From contig OX328097.1 in the NCBI GenBank assembly GCA_946811185.2, positions 59,363,063 through 59,427,062 of the forward strand: a DNA stretch of 64,000 bases. The letters run 5' to 3'. This DNA is from Hippopus hippopus (Eukaryota > Mollusca > Bivalvia > Cardiida > Cardiidae). Made by a program: the position numbers and the translations under genes. Below the pieces are notes generated by a model that ran no database searches, had not been told where the DNA came from, and saw only the letters and a program-made list of their open reading frames with translations. Below are positions 44,601-49,691 of this stretch, in pieces. Numbering within the stretch: position 1 is the stretch's first letter; each line of letters begins with the position of its first letter.

Positions 44601-44775
44601 TTTGGATCGCACAATAGAAATCAAAATTCAGTATGATTGTAGAATTAAAAGACACAGAGATAGAACGGTTACCAGTGAACCACAAACAAAAACGTTTCGT
44701 TCTGTATACACCAAGAGAGTTATTGTAAATGGTACTGATACTGTACCCTATGGTTATAAAAGTTTGAGAAAATAA
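41629..44775 (+). CDS. polB: Protein-primed family B DNA polymerase (Polinton type), main ORF
   Basis: Residue numbers count from the in-frame TTG codon at 41626, one codon before the first ATG; the true start is probably in the upstream frame. Residues ~65-175 hold many CxxC/H pairs (CEFC, CKGC, CSYC, CSKC, CHIC). The 3'-5' exonuclease has FDFE (D204, E206), AHNFKGYD (D283) and YCRSDVD (Y404, D408). Residues ~494-560 (VDGF..YEFLGDLYHGCP) resemble the nuclease-like insertion common in these proteins. GGR (~603) may be the YxGG-type motif. The polymerase has motif A DICSLYP (D627), motif B KIMLNCLWGK (K808), motif C YFDTDS (D908, D910) and KNY (951-953). All catalytic residues are present. It copies linear DNA from a protein primer bound at the inverted-repeat ends. 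No AATAAA or stem-loop follows before the 218-aa gene. Confidence 0.95.
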   Translation: MNTKKIQTFLYEKGYVIKVHQQHSKVEKIFKHPEVKANSKIIHLYFHQNHYDYIKSIKGFLSCGYYCEFCDVGYSNRENHACSNICKGCYRKGKCPSESKEYVCSYCNRRFFSAECFENHRNVQGKEKKSICVLVKLCSKCGAQYHDRKKNHVCNGKKRCHICKRIVNFSHQCYIQPYQSKLNHDSDDETSSSVVKKPQFFFDFECKQDTGVHIPNYCIAHRACDVCIDKSLDFHCSTCSEFEEGREVIFQGEETLSKFCNWLFSKHHKGVTAIAHNFKGYDGQFILDYIVKVGLKLPKLIMNGNNIMKLELNGVRLIDSFNFMSFGLAKFPPTFGLQEMKKGYFPHWANTDEFWSYIGPYLDMTYYKPDSMSEEARSKFIVWYNDKVRNGEEFNFQKEMELYCRSDVDILRRGCAEFRKLFIEQGGICPFLEAITIADACNKVWRSKYLPENQIAIISSKDSSRRRFSMKAIRWVQSVAQEKGIIIQHAKNGGEAQIGKYSVDGFHRQSNTVYEFLGDLYHGCPVCYTDRKQINPINGKPMSELYERTFERIADIEEMGYNVVYIWEHEFDAKMKDKEYKKLIEKLYPHWDPIDPRDGLSGGRCNAIKIGYDVDEKTKKEIKYIDICSLYPYVCKHKSYPVGQPKILSAENIDMNNIRQYEGLIKCKVLPPTDLFHPVLPVHCNNKMMFPLCMKCAEESSNICRHGKEERALVGTWVTFELFKALDCGYRLLQVYEIWHFNSVSDQFFKHYVDNFLKIKQEASGYPDWCQSDSEKDQFVCEYEKAEGVRLDPSCIQRNPGRRSFAKIMLNCLWGKLAQREKMTQTEYISDPSKYFELVTNPKIIVKHVEIFDENCSFILVNYESKLEHIDTHATANVVVGSYVTAYARLELYSVLEKLKDRVLYFDTDSCMYIHDPELWNPPIINSRLGKWTDEEPACKITQFRGLGPKNYAYKMKTKDGKEISKCKVKGITLDYNTKQVLNFDTYSKCALDRTIEIKIQYDCRIKRHRDRTVTSEPQTKTFRSVYTKRVIVNGTDTVPYGYKSLRK

Positions 44776-44856
44776 TTTCATATCACATTGTTGTGTACCA
44801 ATCAGTCAAAGTAAGTCGGGGAAAAAATATTACCCATTGGTCAAAAAATAACAATC

Positions 44857-45513
44857 ATGTTACCGTTACCAATAGAACTACGTGAAAAAATTTATGGAGA
44901 ATTTGTTCAGCAGCATACGCTTGATAAACGAACACAGCTTAATATTAAATTTTTCTGTGTGAAAATTTGGATCAAAAAAATGTTTAAATGGGGTGCAAAA
45001 GGAGAAAAGTCATACAAAGTGTATGGCATATTCAACTTTATAGCGATGATGGTGGACGATTCGGGTTTTGATCTCGATCTCAAGACTCATTTAGCAGATA
45101 GCTGCTTGAAAGACAATGTTATTAGTAAACTGTTTCGATCCACAAGTCGATGGACATTTTTTATCATAGGAAGAACAGAAGAAAGTTTTCTTAACGTTGT
45201 GAAAATGAAATCAGTTCTATTTGACTTTTACTTACGGTACAAAAAAGGATCTGTTCATGATTCCTACGGAGAAACAATGGAAACCATGTCAGGGTATATT
45301 CTATTTGATAGAGATGTTACAGAAGAAGTAGTGAATTCAGCTCTTTCAACAAAAGACGCTTATAGACATGTTGCTCCATTCATAGGACTACGAGATTTCG
45401 ACGATATGGACAGTGAGTATACAATGTTTTTGGGGTATGACCAATTGCATAAAGACATTACGGAATATGAAAACAAATGTGAATCTCGTGGTATTTGCGA
45501 ATTTGCATTGTAA
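44857..45513 (+). CDS. 218-aa protein, unknown, F-box-like start
   Basis: It begins 81 bp after the polymerase stop on the same strand with no TATA box, and may share the polymerase transcript or use a weak promoter. The first 20 residues (MLPLPIELREKIYGEFVQQH) recall the LPxEL...I start of an F-box, but the rest of that fold is not convincing. The remainder mixes hydrophobic and charged residues (WTFFIIGRTEESFLNVVKMK, YILFDRDVTEEVV) and ends CESRGICEFAL, without repeats or Cys clusters. No catalytic triad is recognisable. Its last ~10 codons and 3' flank also occur inverted at the inner end of the left arm (38220-38251). AATAAA signals at 45827-45843 probably end the transcript. Confidence 0.8.
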   Translation: MLPLPIELREKIYGEFVQQHTLDKRTQLNIKFFCVKIWIKKMFKWGAKGEKSYKVYGIFNFIAMMVDDSGFDLDLKTHLADSCLKDNVISKLFRSTSRWTFFIIGRTEESFLNVVKMKSVLFDFYLRYKKGSVHDSYGETMETMSGYILFDRDVTEEVVNSALSTKDAYRHVAPFIGLRDFDDMDSEYTMFLGYDQLHKDITEYENKCESRGICEFAL

Positions 45514-45532
45514 AAAATTTGTTGTATACTGT

Positions 45533-45815
45533 TTTTTGCGAATAATTCATTGTGAAAAAATAATTCAGTGTGATTTTTTTCATTGTGATTAATTCATTGT
45601 AAATAATTCATTGCAAAAAAAATATTTCAGTGTGATTTTTTCATTGTGATTAATTCATTGTAAATAATTCATTGTTAAGAAATTTTTTCAGTGTGATTTT
45701 TTTCATTGTTAAGAAAATGTTTTTTATGCTGTATTGTAAAAATGTTTCCTTGTGATTTTTTCATTGTCAAGAAATTTTTTTAAGATGCATTGCAAAAAAT
45801 GTTTCATTGTTTAGT
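45533..45815. repeat. AT-rich tandem repeats after the 218-aa gene
   Basis: Units built from AATTCATTGT, CAGTGTGATTTTTTCATTG and related strings repeat about four times at ~70-75 bp spacing. No gene is present. The left arm holds a shorter inverted version. Confidence 0.8.
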
Positions 45816-45826
45816 TCTGTTCGGTA

Positions 45827-45843
45827 AATAAAAGTTCAATAAA
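45827..45843 (+). terminator. Two AATAAA poly(A) signals
   Basis: AATAAA at 45827-45832 and 45838-45843, in a repeated AATAAAAGTTCA. They follow the polymerase/218-aa block. There is no histone-type stem-loop between the 218-aa stop and these signals. Confidence 0.6.
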
Positions 45844-45949
45844 TAAAAGTTCAAAAAAACAATAGAGCTCTTCATTCTGTTTTTTCCCCAAAGACTTGTT
45901 CTGTCTACATTTTTTCCATACAGCGTCTCATAACTTTTTTTTGCTATAT

Positions 45950-46128
45950 TAGCATGAAACGTAGCATGGAAAAAATGTATGTGCTTTCTGCCAGGTCCGA
46001 GCTCTTTAAAAATTTCAATCCTCCTTAAACGTATAAAACTCGGCGTTATTTTCATACAATCACCATTTCTTGATTCTCAGCTAACGATCACTTCGAAAGC
46101 AGTGTCAATATTCGGAAGCAATATCAAT
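45950..46128 (+). promoter_or_regulatory. P2 promoter cassette of the 88-aa gene
   Basis: GGTCCGAGCTCTTTAAAAAT, then TATAAAA (46032-46038), a CGGCGTTATTTTCATACA start region and a leader with CTCAGCTAACGATCACTTCG up to the ATG at 46129. Confidence 0.82.
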
Positions 46129-46395
46129 ATGGAGGAGGTAAATCATCAACTACGTGAGGCTCTCCAAGAGTATCTAAATGCCGGGCAGCAGTTATTGCAA
46201 CTAACCACTCATCTCGTAGGAGAGGAGGAACAAAACCAACTACAACGTATAACACAGCCATACAAAGATCTCGGCGAAAGATTAGTTCAACTATTATTAA
46301 AGACAACACCGGATATCATTTTGGTTGATATCGAATTTGGGAGGAAGATTACAGCATGTCCTATTTGCCAAGCGAATTTCGGGTGTTGCCATTAG
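46129..46395 (+). CDS. 88-aa helical protein with C-terminal Cys motif
   Basis: The ATG at 46129 (context ATCAATATGG) starts MEEVNHQLREALQEYLNAGQ. The frame is also open upstream through the promoter, but that part is leader. Residues 1-65 are rich in L/Q with heptad-like spacing, suggesting a coiled coil or helical bundle. The end is TACPICQANFGCCH, a compact C-x2-C..CC-H group that may hold zinc. The 75-aa protein ends similarly (CPACRKVGGCA). The stop is 33 bp before a histone-type stem-loop at 46429. A copy in the left arm is broken by a nonsense change. Function unknown. Confidence 0.8.
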   Translation: MEEVNHQLREALQEYLNAGQQLLQLTTHLVGEEEQNQLQRITQPYKDLGERLVQLLLKTTPDIILVDIEFGRKITACPICQANFGCCH

Positions 46396-46428
46396 AAGTG
46401 GAAAAAACACAGCCTCCAAAAACAAAAC

Positions 46429-46444
46429 AGCCCTTTTCAGGGCT
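46429..46444 (+). promoter_or_regulatory. Histone-type 3' stem-loop of the 88-aa gene
   Basis: AGCCCTTTTCAGGGCT, preceded by AAAAC and followed by ACCCATC, which includes the canonical ACCCA at histone mRNA ends. The tract ACCACGAAAGTTC follows 8 bp later, at the usual place of the purine-rich histone downstream element. Confidence 0.92.
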
Positions 46445-46614
46445 ACCCATCTACCACGAAAGTTCTATCTTTTTTTCAAATTGTCAAAACTCAAAAGATT
46501 TACAATCAAAAAAAGTCATAGAATAGTCAAACTCTAGTTTTTCTATCCCCGAACAAGAAAAAATGCAACAAAACCACGGGTTGGTCGACAATAAAACATT
46601 TAGTATTAGAAATA

Positions 46615-46778
46615 AAACGGTGATTCTGATTGGATAACATTAATTTTGGAGCCAAAACAGCATGAAACGCCAACGCGGGAAAAACATAGGAGAAAATGAC
46701 GTCATGGGTCAACTAGTTCAATCCGTCTGAAAAGCTATAAATCTCGGCGATTTATTTTCCATACATTTCATTTTCACA
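46615..46778 (+). promoter_or_regulatory. P1 promoter cassette of the 104-aa gene
   Basis: ATTGG (46629-46633), E2F-type GCGGGAAA (46675-46682), CRE TGACGTCA (46697-46704), GGGTCAACTAGTTCAATC, CTATAAA (46735-46741). The ATG follows 37 bp after the TATA box. Confidence 0.88.
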
Positions 46779-47093
46779 ATGGCTACGATAGCACCACTTC
46801 TTGGTACTTGGATGGATGCTGAGCGAAAGTTAATAAGAGCAAGGAGGCAAATCGTCTTACTTAAACAACGCTTAGCTGGAGTGAGAAGACGATACGAGAG
46901 GGCTGAGCTTGCTAATAACAGGGTGTTCTGTTATAACCTTCGGATGAAGGAACTCATTATTGAGGGCATGCTTGAGATGTATTTTCAGTATGTTATTTCA
47001 AAAACTGAGCAGGTGACCCGTCTTTTCCGCGCGCAAATCGCCGCTGAAAGGAGTGAGTCAGACAGCGAATCGACTGATGCTGATACTGAATAA
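46779..47093 (+). CDS. 104-aa coiled-coil protein with acidic end
   Basis: The ATG (context TCACAATGG) lies 37 bp after the TATA box of a P1 cassette. Residues ~12-50 are strongly basic and helical (ERKLIRARRQIVLLKQRLAG, then VRRRYERAE), with leucine spacing of a coiled coil. Residues ~60-90 are hydrophobic-helical (EGMLEMYFQYVISKTEQV). The last 15 residues are acidic and Ser-rich (ERSESDSESTDADTE). The arginine-rich helix could be a bZIP-like basic region, but no true bZIP signature is seen. No copy exists in the left arm. A histone-type stem-loop lies 33 bp after the stop. Confidence 0.8.
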   Translation: MATIAPLLGTWMDAERKLIRARRQIVLLKQRLAGVRRRYERAELANNRVFCYNLRMKELIIEGMLEMYFQYVISKTEQVTRLFRAQIAAERSESDSESTDADTE

Positions 47094-47126
47094 ACATTTT
47101 CAAAAAATCAGCTCTTCTCAAAAAAC

Positions 47127-47142
47127 AGCCCTTTTCAGGGCT
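47127..47142 (+). promoter_or_regulatory. Histone-type 3' stem-loop of the 104-aa gene
   Basis: AGCCCTTTTCAGGGCT, preceded by AAAAAC and followed by AACCATC and ACGAAAGATC. Confidence 0.9.
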
Positions 47143-47274
47143 AACCATCTACCACGAAAGATCTATCTTTCTTCAAATTGTCATTTCTTCAAATTGTCAA
47201 ACTTCTTTCTTTTTAGAAGAGTTACACTCCAAAAAGAGTTACACTCCAGAGAGTTACGCTGAAAAGAGCAAAAA

Positions 47275-47600
47275 ACTCAGAAAAAAGACTAAGTCCAACT
47301 CAATGGTCAGACAATTAGAAAGAAAAAATCATCCATAGATGTAGAAAAAACTAAGCCCACCTCAGTGCTCAGACATTTAGAAAGAAAAAATCATACATAG
47401 GTGAAGAAAAAACTAAGTCCAACTCAATGCTTAGACATTTAGAAAGAGAATTCATTCATAGATGCAGAAAAAGACTAAGCCCAACTCAGTGCTCAGACAT
47501 TTAGAAAGAGAAATCGTCCATAGATGTTGAAAAAAGTCTAAGTTTAACTCAGCGATATAGGGACAAATTCCATTTAGAGAGAAAAAACCATTCATAGGAT
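47275..47600. repeat. Internal minisatellite array, about 5 units
   Basis: Units starting near ACTAAGTCCAACTCAATG match the arrays of both terminal repeats in the plus-strand sense. The segment before it (GAAGAGTTACACTCC..) also matches the right terminal repeat, so a direct duplication of repeat sequence separates the 104- and 46-aa genes. Confidence 0.85.
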
Positions 47601-47624
47601 GAAAAAAAATAAAAAAGTGATCCA

Positions 47625-47706
47625 TTACACATATAAAACACTAAACTCTTGATTATTTTTCTCATTCACCATTAACTTTTCGTAAAACCTGAACCAGGAT
47701 CCCACA
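47625..47706 (+). promoter_or_regulatory. TATA promoter of the 46-aa gene
   Basis: CATATAAAACAC at 47629-47640 lies about 70 bp before the ATG. Neither the P1 nor the P2 cassette is present here. Confidence 0.5.
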
Positions 47707-47847
47707 ATGTTTGGATTAACATTTTTTCTCTTATTGCTCTTCTGGTTAGAAGAAAGAGAACGTTTCAGATATATCAGACATGAAATTGAGCATCTGATGC
47801 AAATGCTAGATAAAATGGAATCAATCAAAAGAAAGAGAGGAGGATAA
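47707..47847 (+). CDS. 46-aa membrane-anchored microprotein
   Basis: The ATG in CCCACAATGT opens MFGLTFFLLLLFWLEERERF, a hydrophobic N-terminal segment of ~13 residues that could insert in a membrane. A charged helix with I/L/M spacing follows (RHEIEHLMQMLDKMESI), ending in KRKRGG. A TATA-like CATATAAAA lies ~70 bp upstream and a stem-loop related to the histone type lies 27 bp downstream (47874). That spacing matches the other small genes and supports it being real despite its size. Function unknown; small single-pass proteins of this form are common in viruses. It has no copy in the left arm. Confidence 0.6.
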   Translation: MFGLTFFLLLLFWLEERERFRYIRHEIEHLMQMLDKMESIKRKRGG

Positions 47848-47873
47848 AAAAGTGCATTCTGTACAAAAAAAGC

Positions 47874-47889
47874 AACCCTTTTCAGGGCT
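47874..47889 (+). promoter_or_regulatory. Histone-type stem-loop, one mismatch, 46-aa gene
   Basis: AACCCTTTTCAGGGCT: the loop and four stem pairs nearest it fit, but the second pair is A opposite C. It is followed by AGCTATC and then AAACATCTTTC, so the downstream tract is weaker than elsewhere. Confidence 0.65.
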
Positions 47890-48054
47890 AGCTATCTTAA
47901 ATAAACATCTTTCTTTTCATTTTGTCAGAAGACTCATAATCAAAAAAAGTCATAGGTTAGTTAAACTCTAGTTTTTTCTAACCCGAACAAGAAAATGTAA
48001 CAAAACCACGGATTGGTCAAAAATAAAACATTTAGTATTAGAAAAACAACGGTG

Positions 48055-48222
48055 AATCTGATTGGATAACATTAATTTGGAGCCAAAACAGCATGAAACG
48101 CCGACGCGGGAAAAACATAGGAGAAAATGACGTCATGGGTCAACTAGTTCAATCCGTCTGAAAAGTTATAAAACCCAGCGGCATTTCCCGCACATCATTC
48201 ATTCTCTTCAAGTTGCTGCAAC
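48055..48222 (+). promoter_or_regulatory. P1 promoter cassette of the 75-aa gene
   Basis: ATTGG (48061-48065), E2F-type GCGGGAAA (48106-48113), CRE TGACGTCA (48128-48135), GGGTCAACTAGTTCAATC, TATAAAA (48167-48173). The leader also contains CATTTCCCGC, a second E2F-like site, at about 48183-48192. Confidence 0.88.
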
Positions 48223-48450
48223 ATGGAGTGTGCGTTGAGAGACATGAGTTTTTCCAAACTTGCACAGCTGGCATCCAAAGAAAAAAAGAAGAAGAAGGAG
48301 TTCGTCGTGCCCCAGACCGAGTGCTGGGATAGTGACAACGAGCCACCGTTCTCGTTGGACTTCGCCTTGGACGAGCAGCAACTAAAAAGGCTGAAGAGGA
48401 GGGCTGCAAGTAGCTGTCCGGCGTGCAGAAAGGTTGGAGGTTGTGCTTAA
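48223..48450 (+). CDS. 75-aa protein with C-terminal CPxC motif, spans the terminal-repeat edge
   Basis: The ATG at 48223 lies ~50 bp after the TATA box of a P1 cassette. Residues ~20-27 are a lysine run (KEKKKKKEF). Residues ~34-48 are acidic/hydrophobic (CWDSDNEPPFSLDFAL), ~50-60 basic (QQLKRLKRR), and the end is SSCPACRKVGGCA. The CPxC-x4-GC ending recalls the 88-aa protein. The right terminal repeat starts within codon ~41, so only the 3' half is duplicated in the left arm. The stop codon lies in the loop of a hairpin (48430-48465), and histone-type stem-loops follow at 48470 and 48495. No known family recognised. Confidence 0.78.
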   Translation: MECALRDMSFSKLAQLASKEKKKKKEFVVPQTECWDSDNEPPFSLDFALDEQQLKRLKRRAASSCPACRKVGGCA

Positions 48451-48465
48451 AAACACAACCTCCAA
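48430..48465 (+). promoter_or_regulatory. Hairpin around the stop codon of the 75-aa gene
   Basis: GGAGGTTGTG pairs with CACAACCTCC around a CTTAAAAA loop, and the TAA stop is in the loop. It is present in both arms. Its role is unknown. Confidence 0.7.
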
Positions 48466-48469
48466 ACCA

Positions 48470-48510
48470 GGTCCTTTTTTAGGACCACCCCAACAGCCCT
48501 TTTCAGGGCT
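48470..48510 (+). promoter_or_regulatory. Two histone-type 3' stem-loops of the 75-aa gene
   Basis: GGTCCT-TTTTT-AGGACC (48470-48486; five-base loop, ACCCC after it), then AGCCCTTTTCAGGGCT (48495-48510; AACCATC after it, then ACGGAAGATC). The first has the G-C closing pair of canonical histone stem-loops. Confidence 0.85.
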
Positions 48511-48697
48511 AACCATCTACCACGGAAGATCTACCTTTCTTCAAATTGTCAGACGTAAGTTCTATCTTTTCTTCAAATTGTCATTTCTTCAAATTGTCAG
48601 ACGAAAGTTCTACCTTCAAACTGTCGGACGAAAGTTCTATCTTCAAGCTGTCAGACGAAAGTTCTATCTTCAAGTTGTCATTTCTTCAAATTGTCAC

Positions 48698-49031
48698 AGC
48701 TCTTTTCAGAGCTAACCCAACAGTCCTTTTCAGGACTAACCATTACCACGAAAGATCTATCTTCAAGATGTCAGACGAAAGTTCTACCTTCAAGCTGACA
48801 GACGAAAGTTCTATCTTCAAGCTGTCATTTCTTCAAATTGCCACAGCTCTTTTCAGAGCTAACCCAACAGTCCTTTTCAGGACTAACCATTACCACGAAA
48901 GATCTATCCTCAAGATGTCAGACGAAAGTTCTACCTTCAAGCTGTCAGACGAAAGTTCTATCTTCAAGTTGTCATTTCTTCAAATTGTCACAGCTCTTTT
49001 CAGAGCTAACCCAACAGTCCTTTTCAGGACT
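48698..49031 (+). repeat. 147-bp tandem repeat with paired stem-loops, right arm
   Basis: Pairs at 48698/48722, 48845/48869 and 48992/49016 are spaced 147 bp. Each pair is AGCTCTTTTCAGAGCT then AGTCCTTTTCAGGACT, each followed by AACCC or AACCA, with ACGAAAG tracts after. The 225-codon frame over this region (48546-49223) comes from the repeat length being divisible by three. Confidence 0.9.
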
Positions 49032-49159
49032 AACCAGCTACCACGAAAGTTCTATCTTTCTTCAAAATTGTCATTTCTTCAAATTGTCAAACTTCTTTTA
49101 GAAGAGTTGCACTCCAAAAGAGTTATACTCCAGAGAGTTATACTGCAAAGAGTAAAAAA

Positions 49160-49385
49160 AACTCAGAAAAAGACTAAGTCCAACCCAGTGCTCAGTCTTT
49201 TAGAAAGAAAAAATCATTCATAATTGCAGAAAAAGACTAAGTCCAACTCAATGGTCATCCTTTTAGAAAGAGAGAAAATCATTCATAGGGTAAAAAGACT
49301 AAGTCCAACTCAATGTCCAGACATTTAGAAAGAGAAAAAAATCATCCATAGGGTAAAAAACTAAGTCCAACTCAATGCTCCCCCC
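49160..49385. repeat. Minisatellite, about 4 units, right arm
   Basis: ACTAAGTCCAACTCAATG-type units at about 49168, 49233, 49297 and 49361. These match the ~12-unit array of the left arm. Confidence 0.9.
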
Positions 49386-49575
49386 TTTTGCCTTTTTTGC
49401 AGAAAAATCCACTCAGGGTAGTCTCTTTGGGTGGATTTTTACCCAGACTGTCAGTCACAAGGCCGCCATTTTGAATGCTATGATTCTATTTATAGTAACA
49501 TTTTCATGCGGAATCTCGGACTTTATCGCTTACTCGCAACTTTTCGGACCTTTTGTGAACTTTTGCAAGGGATAA
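49375..49575 (+). CDS. 66-aa ORF in right terminal repeat, doubtful
   Basis: Identical to the frame at 35287-35487. It contains a hydrophobic stretch (LNAMILFIVTF) and ends FGPFVNFCKG. No supporting promoter or 3' signal is nearby. Confidence 0.25.
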   Translation: MLPPFAFFAEKSTQGSLFGWIFTQTVSHKAAILNAMILFIVTFSCGISDFIAYSQLFGPFVNFCKG

Positions 49576-49638
49576 ATTCTTTCAGGGTGGTAGAATAGGA
49601 CAAATTTCTTTTCAGGGGTGGTGATGTACGGCACTCAG

Positions 49639-49691
49639 GGAGGGTCGTCTAGACCCCTGCCCTGGCCTGGCAGGGGTACAGACGACCCTCC
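49639..49691. repeat. Terminal hairpin, right tip
   Basis: Mirror copy of the left hairpin, with 23-nt arms, a 7-nt loop and the same two mismatched positions, 9 bp from the tip. Confidence 0.85.

Larger units (their letters stand above)
45481..48342. repeat. Inner part of right arm, imperfect inverted partner of 37089-38251
   Basis: This matches the left arm in inverted order from the end of the 218-aa gene through the P2 promoter, 88-aa gene, stem-loop and P1 cassette. It contains about 1.4 kb (46.7-48.1 kb) with the 104- and 46-aa genes that the left arm lacks. The missing block is bounded by P1-type cassettes, so it could have been lost by recombination between them. Confidence 0.8.

Noticed and set aside
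44857..45513. 218-aa protein as an F-box protein
   Set aside because: Only the LPxEL-like start fits. The remaining F-box positions are not convincing, so it is left as unknown.
46779..47093. 104-aa protein as a bZIP factor that would bind the element's own CRE sites
   Set aside because: It has a basic arginine-rich helix and leucines but lacks the conserved Asn/Arg signature of a bZIP basic region.
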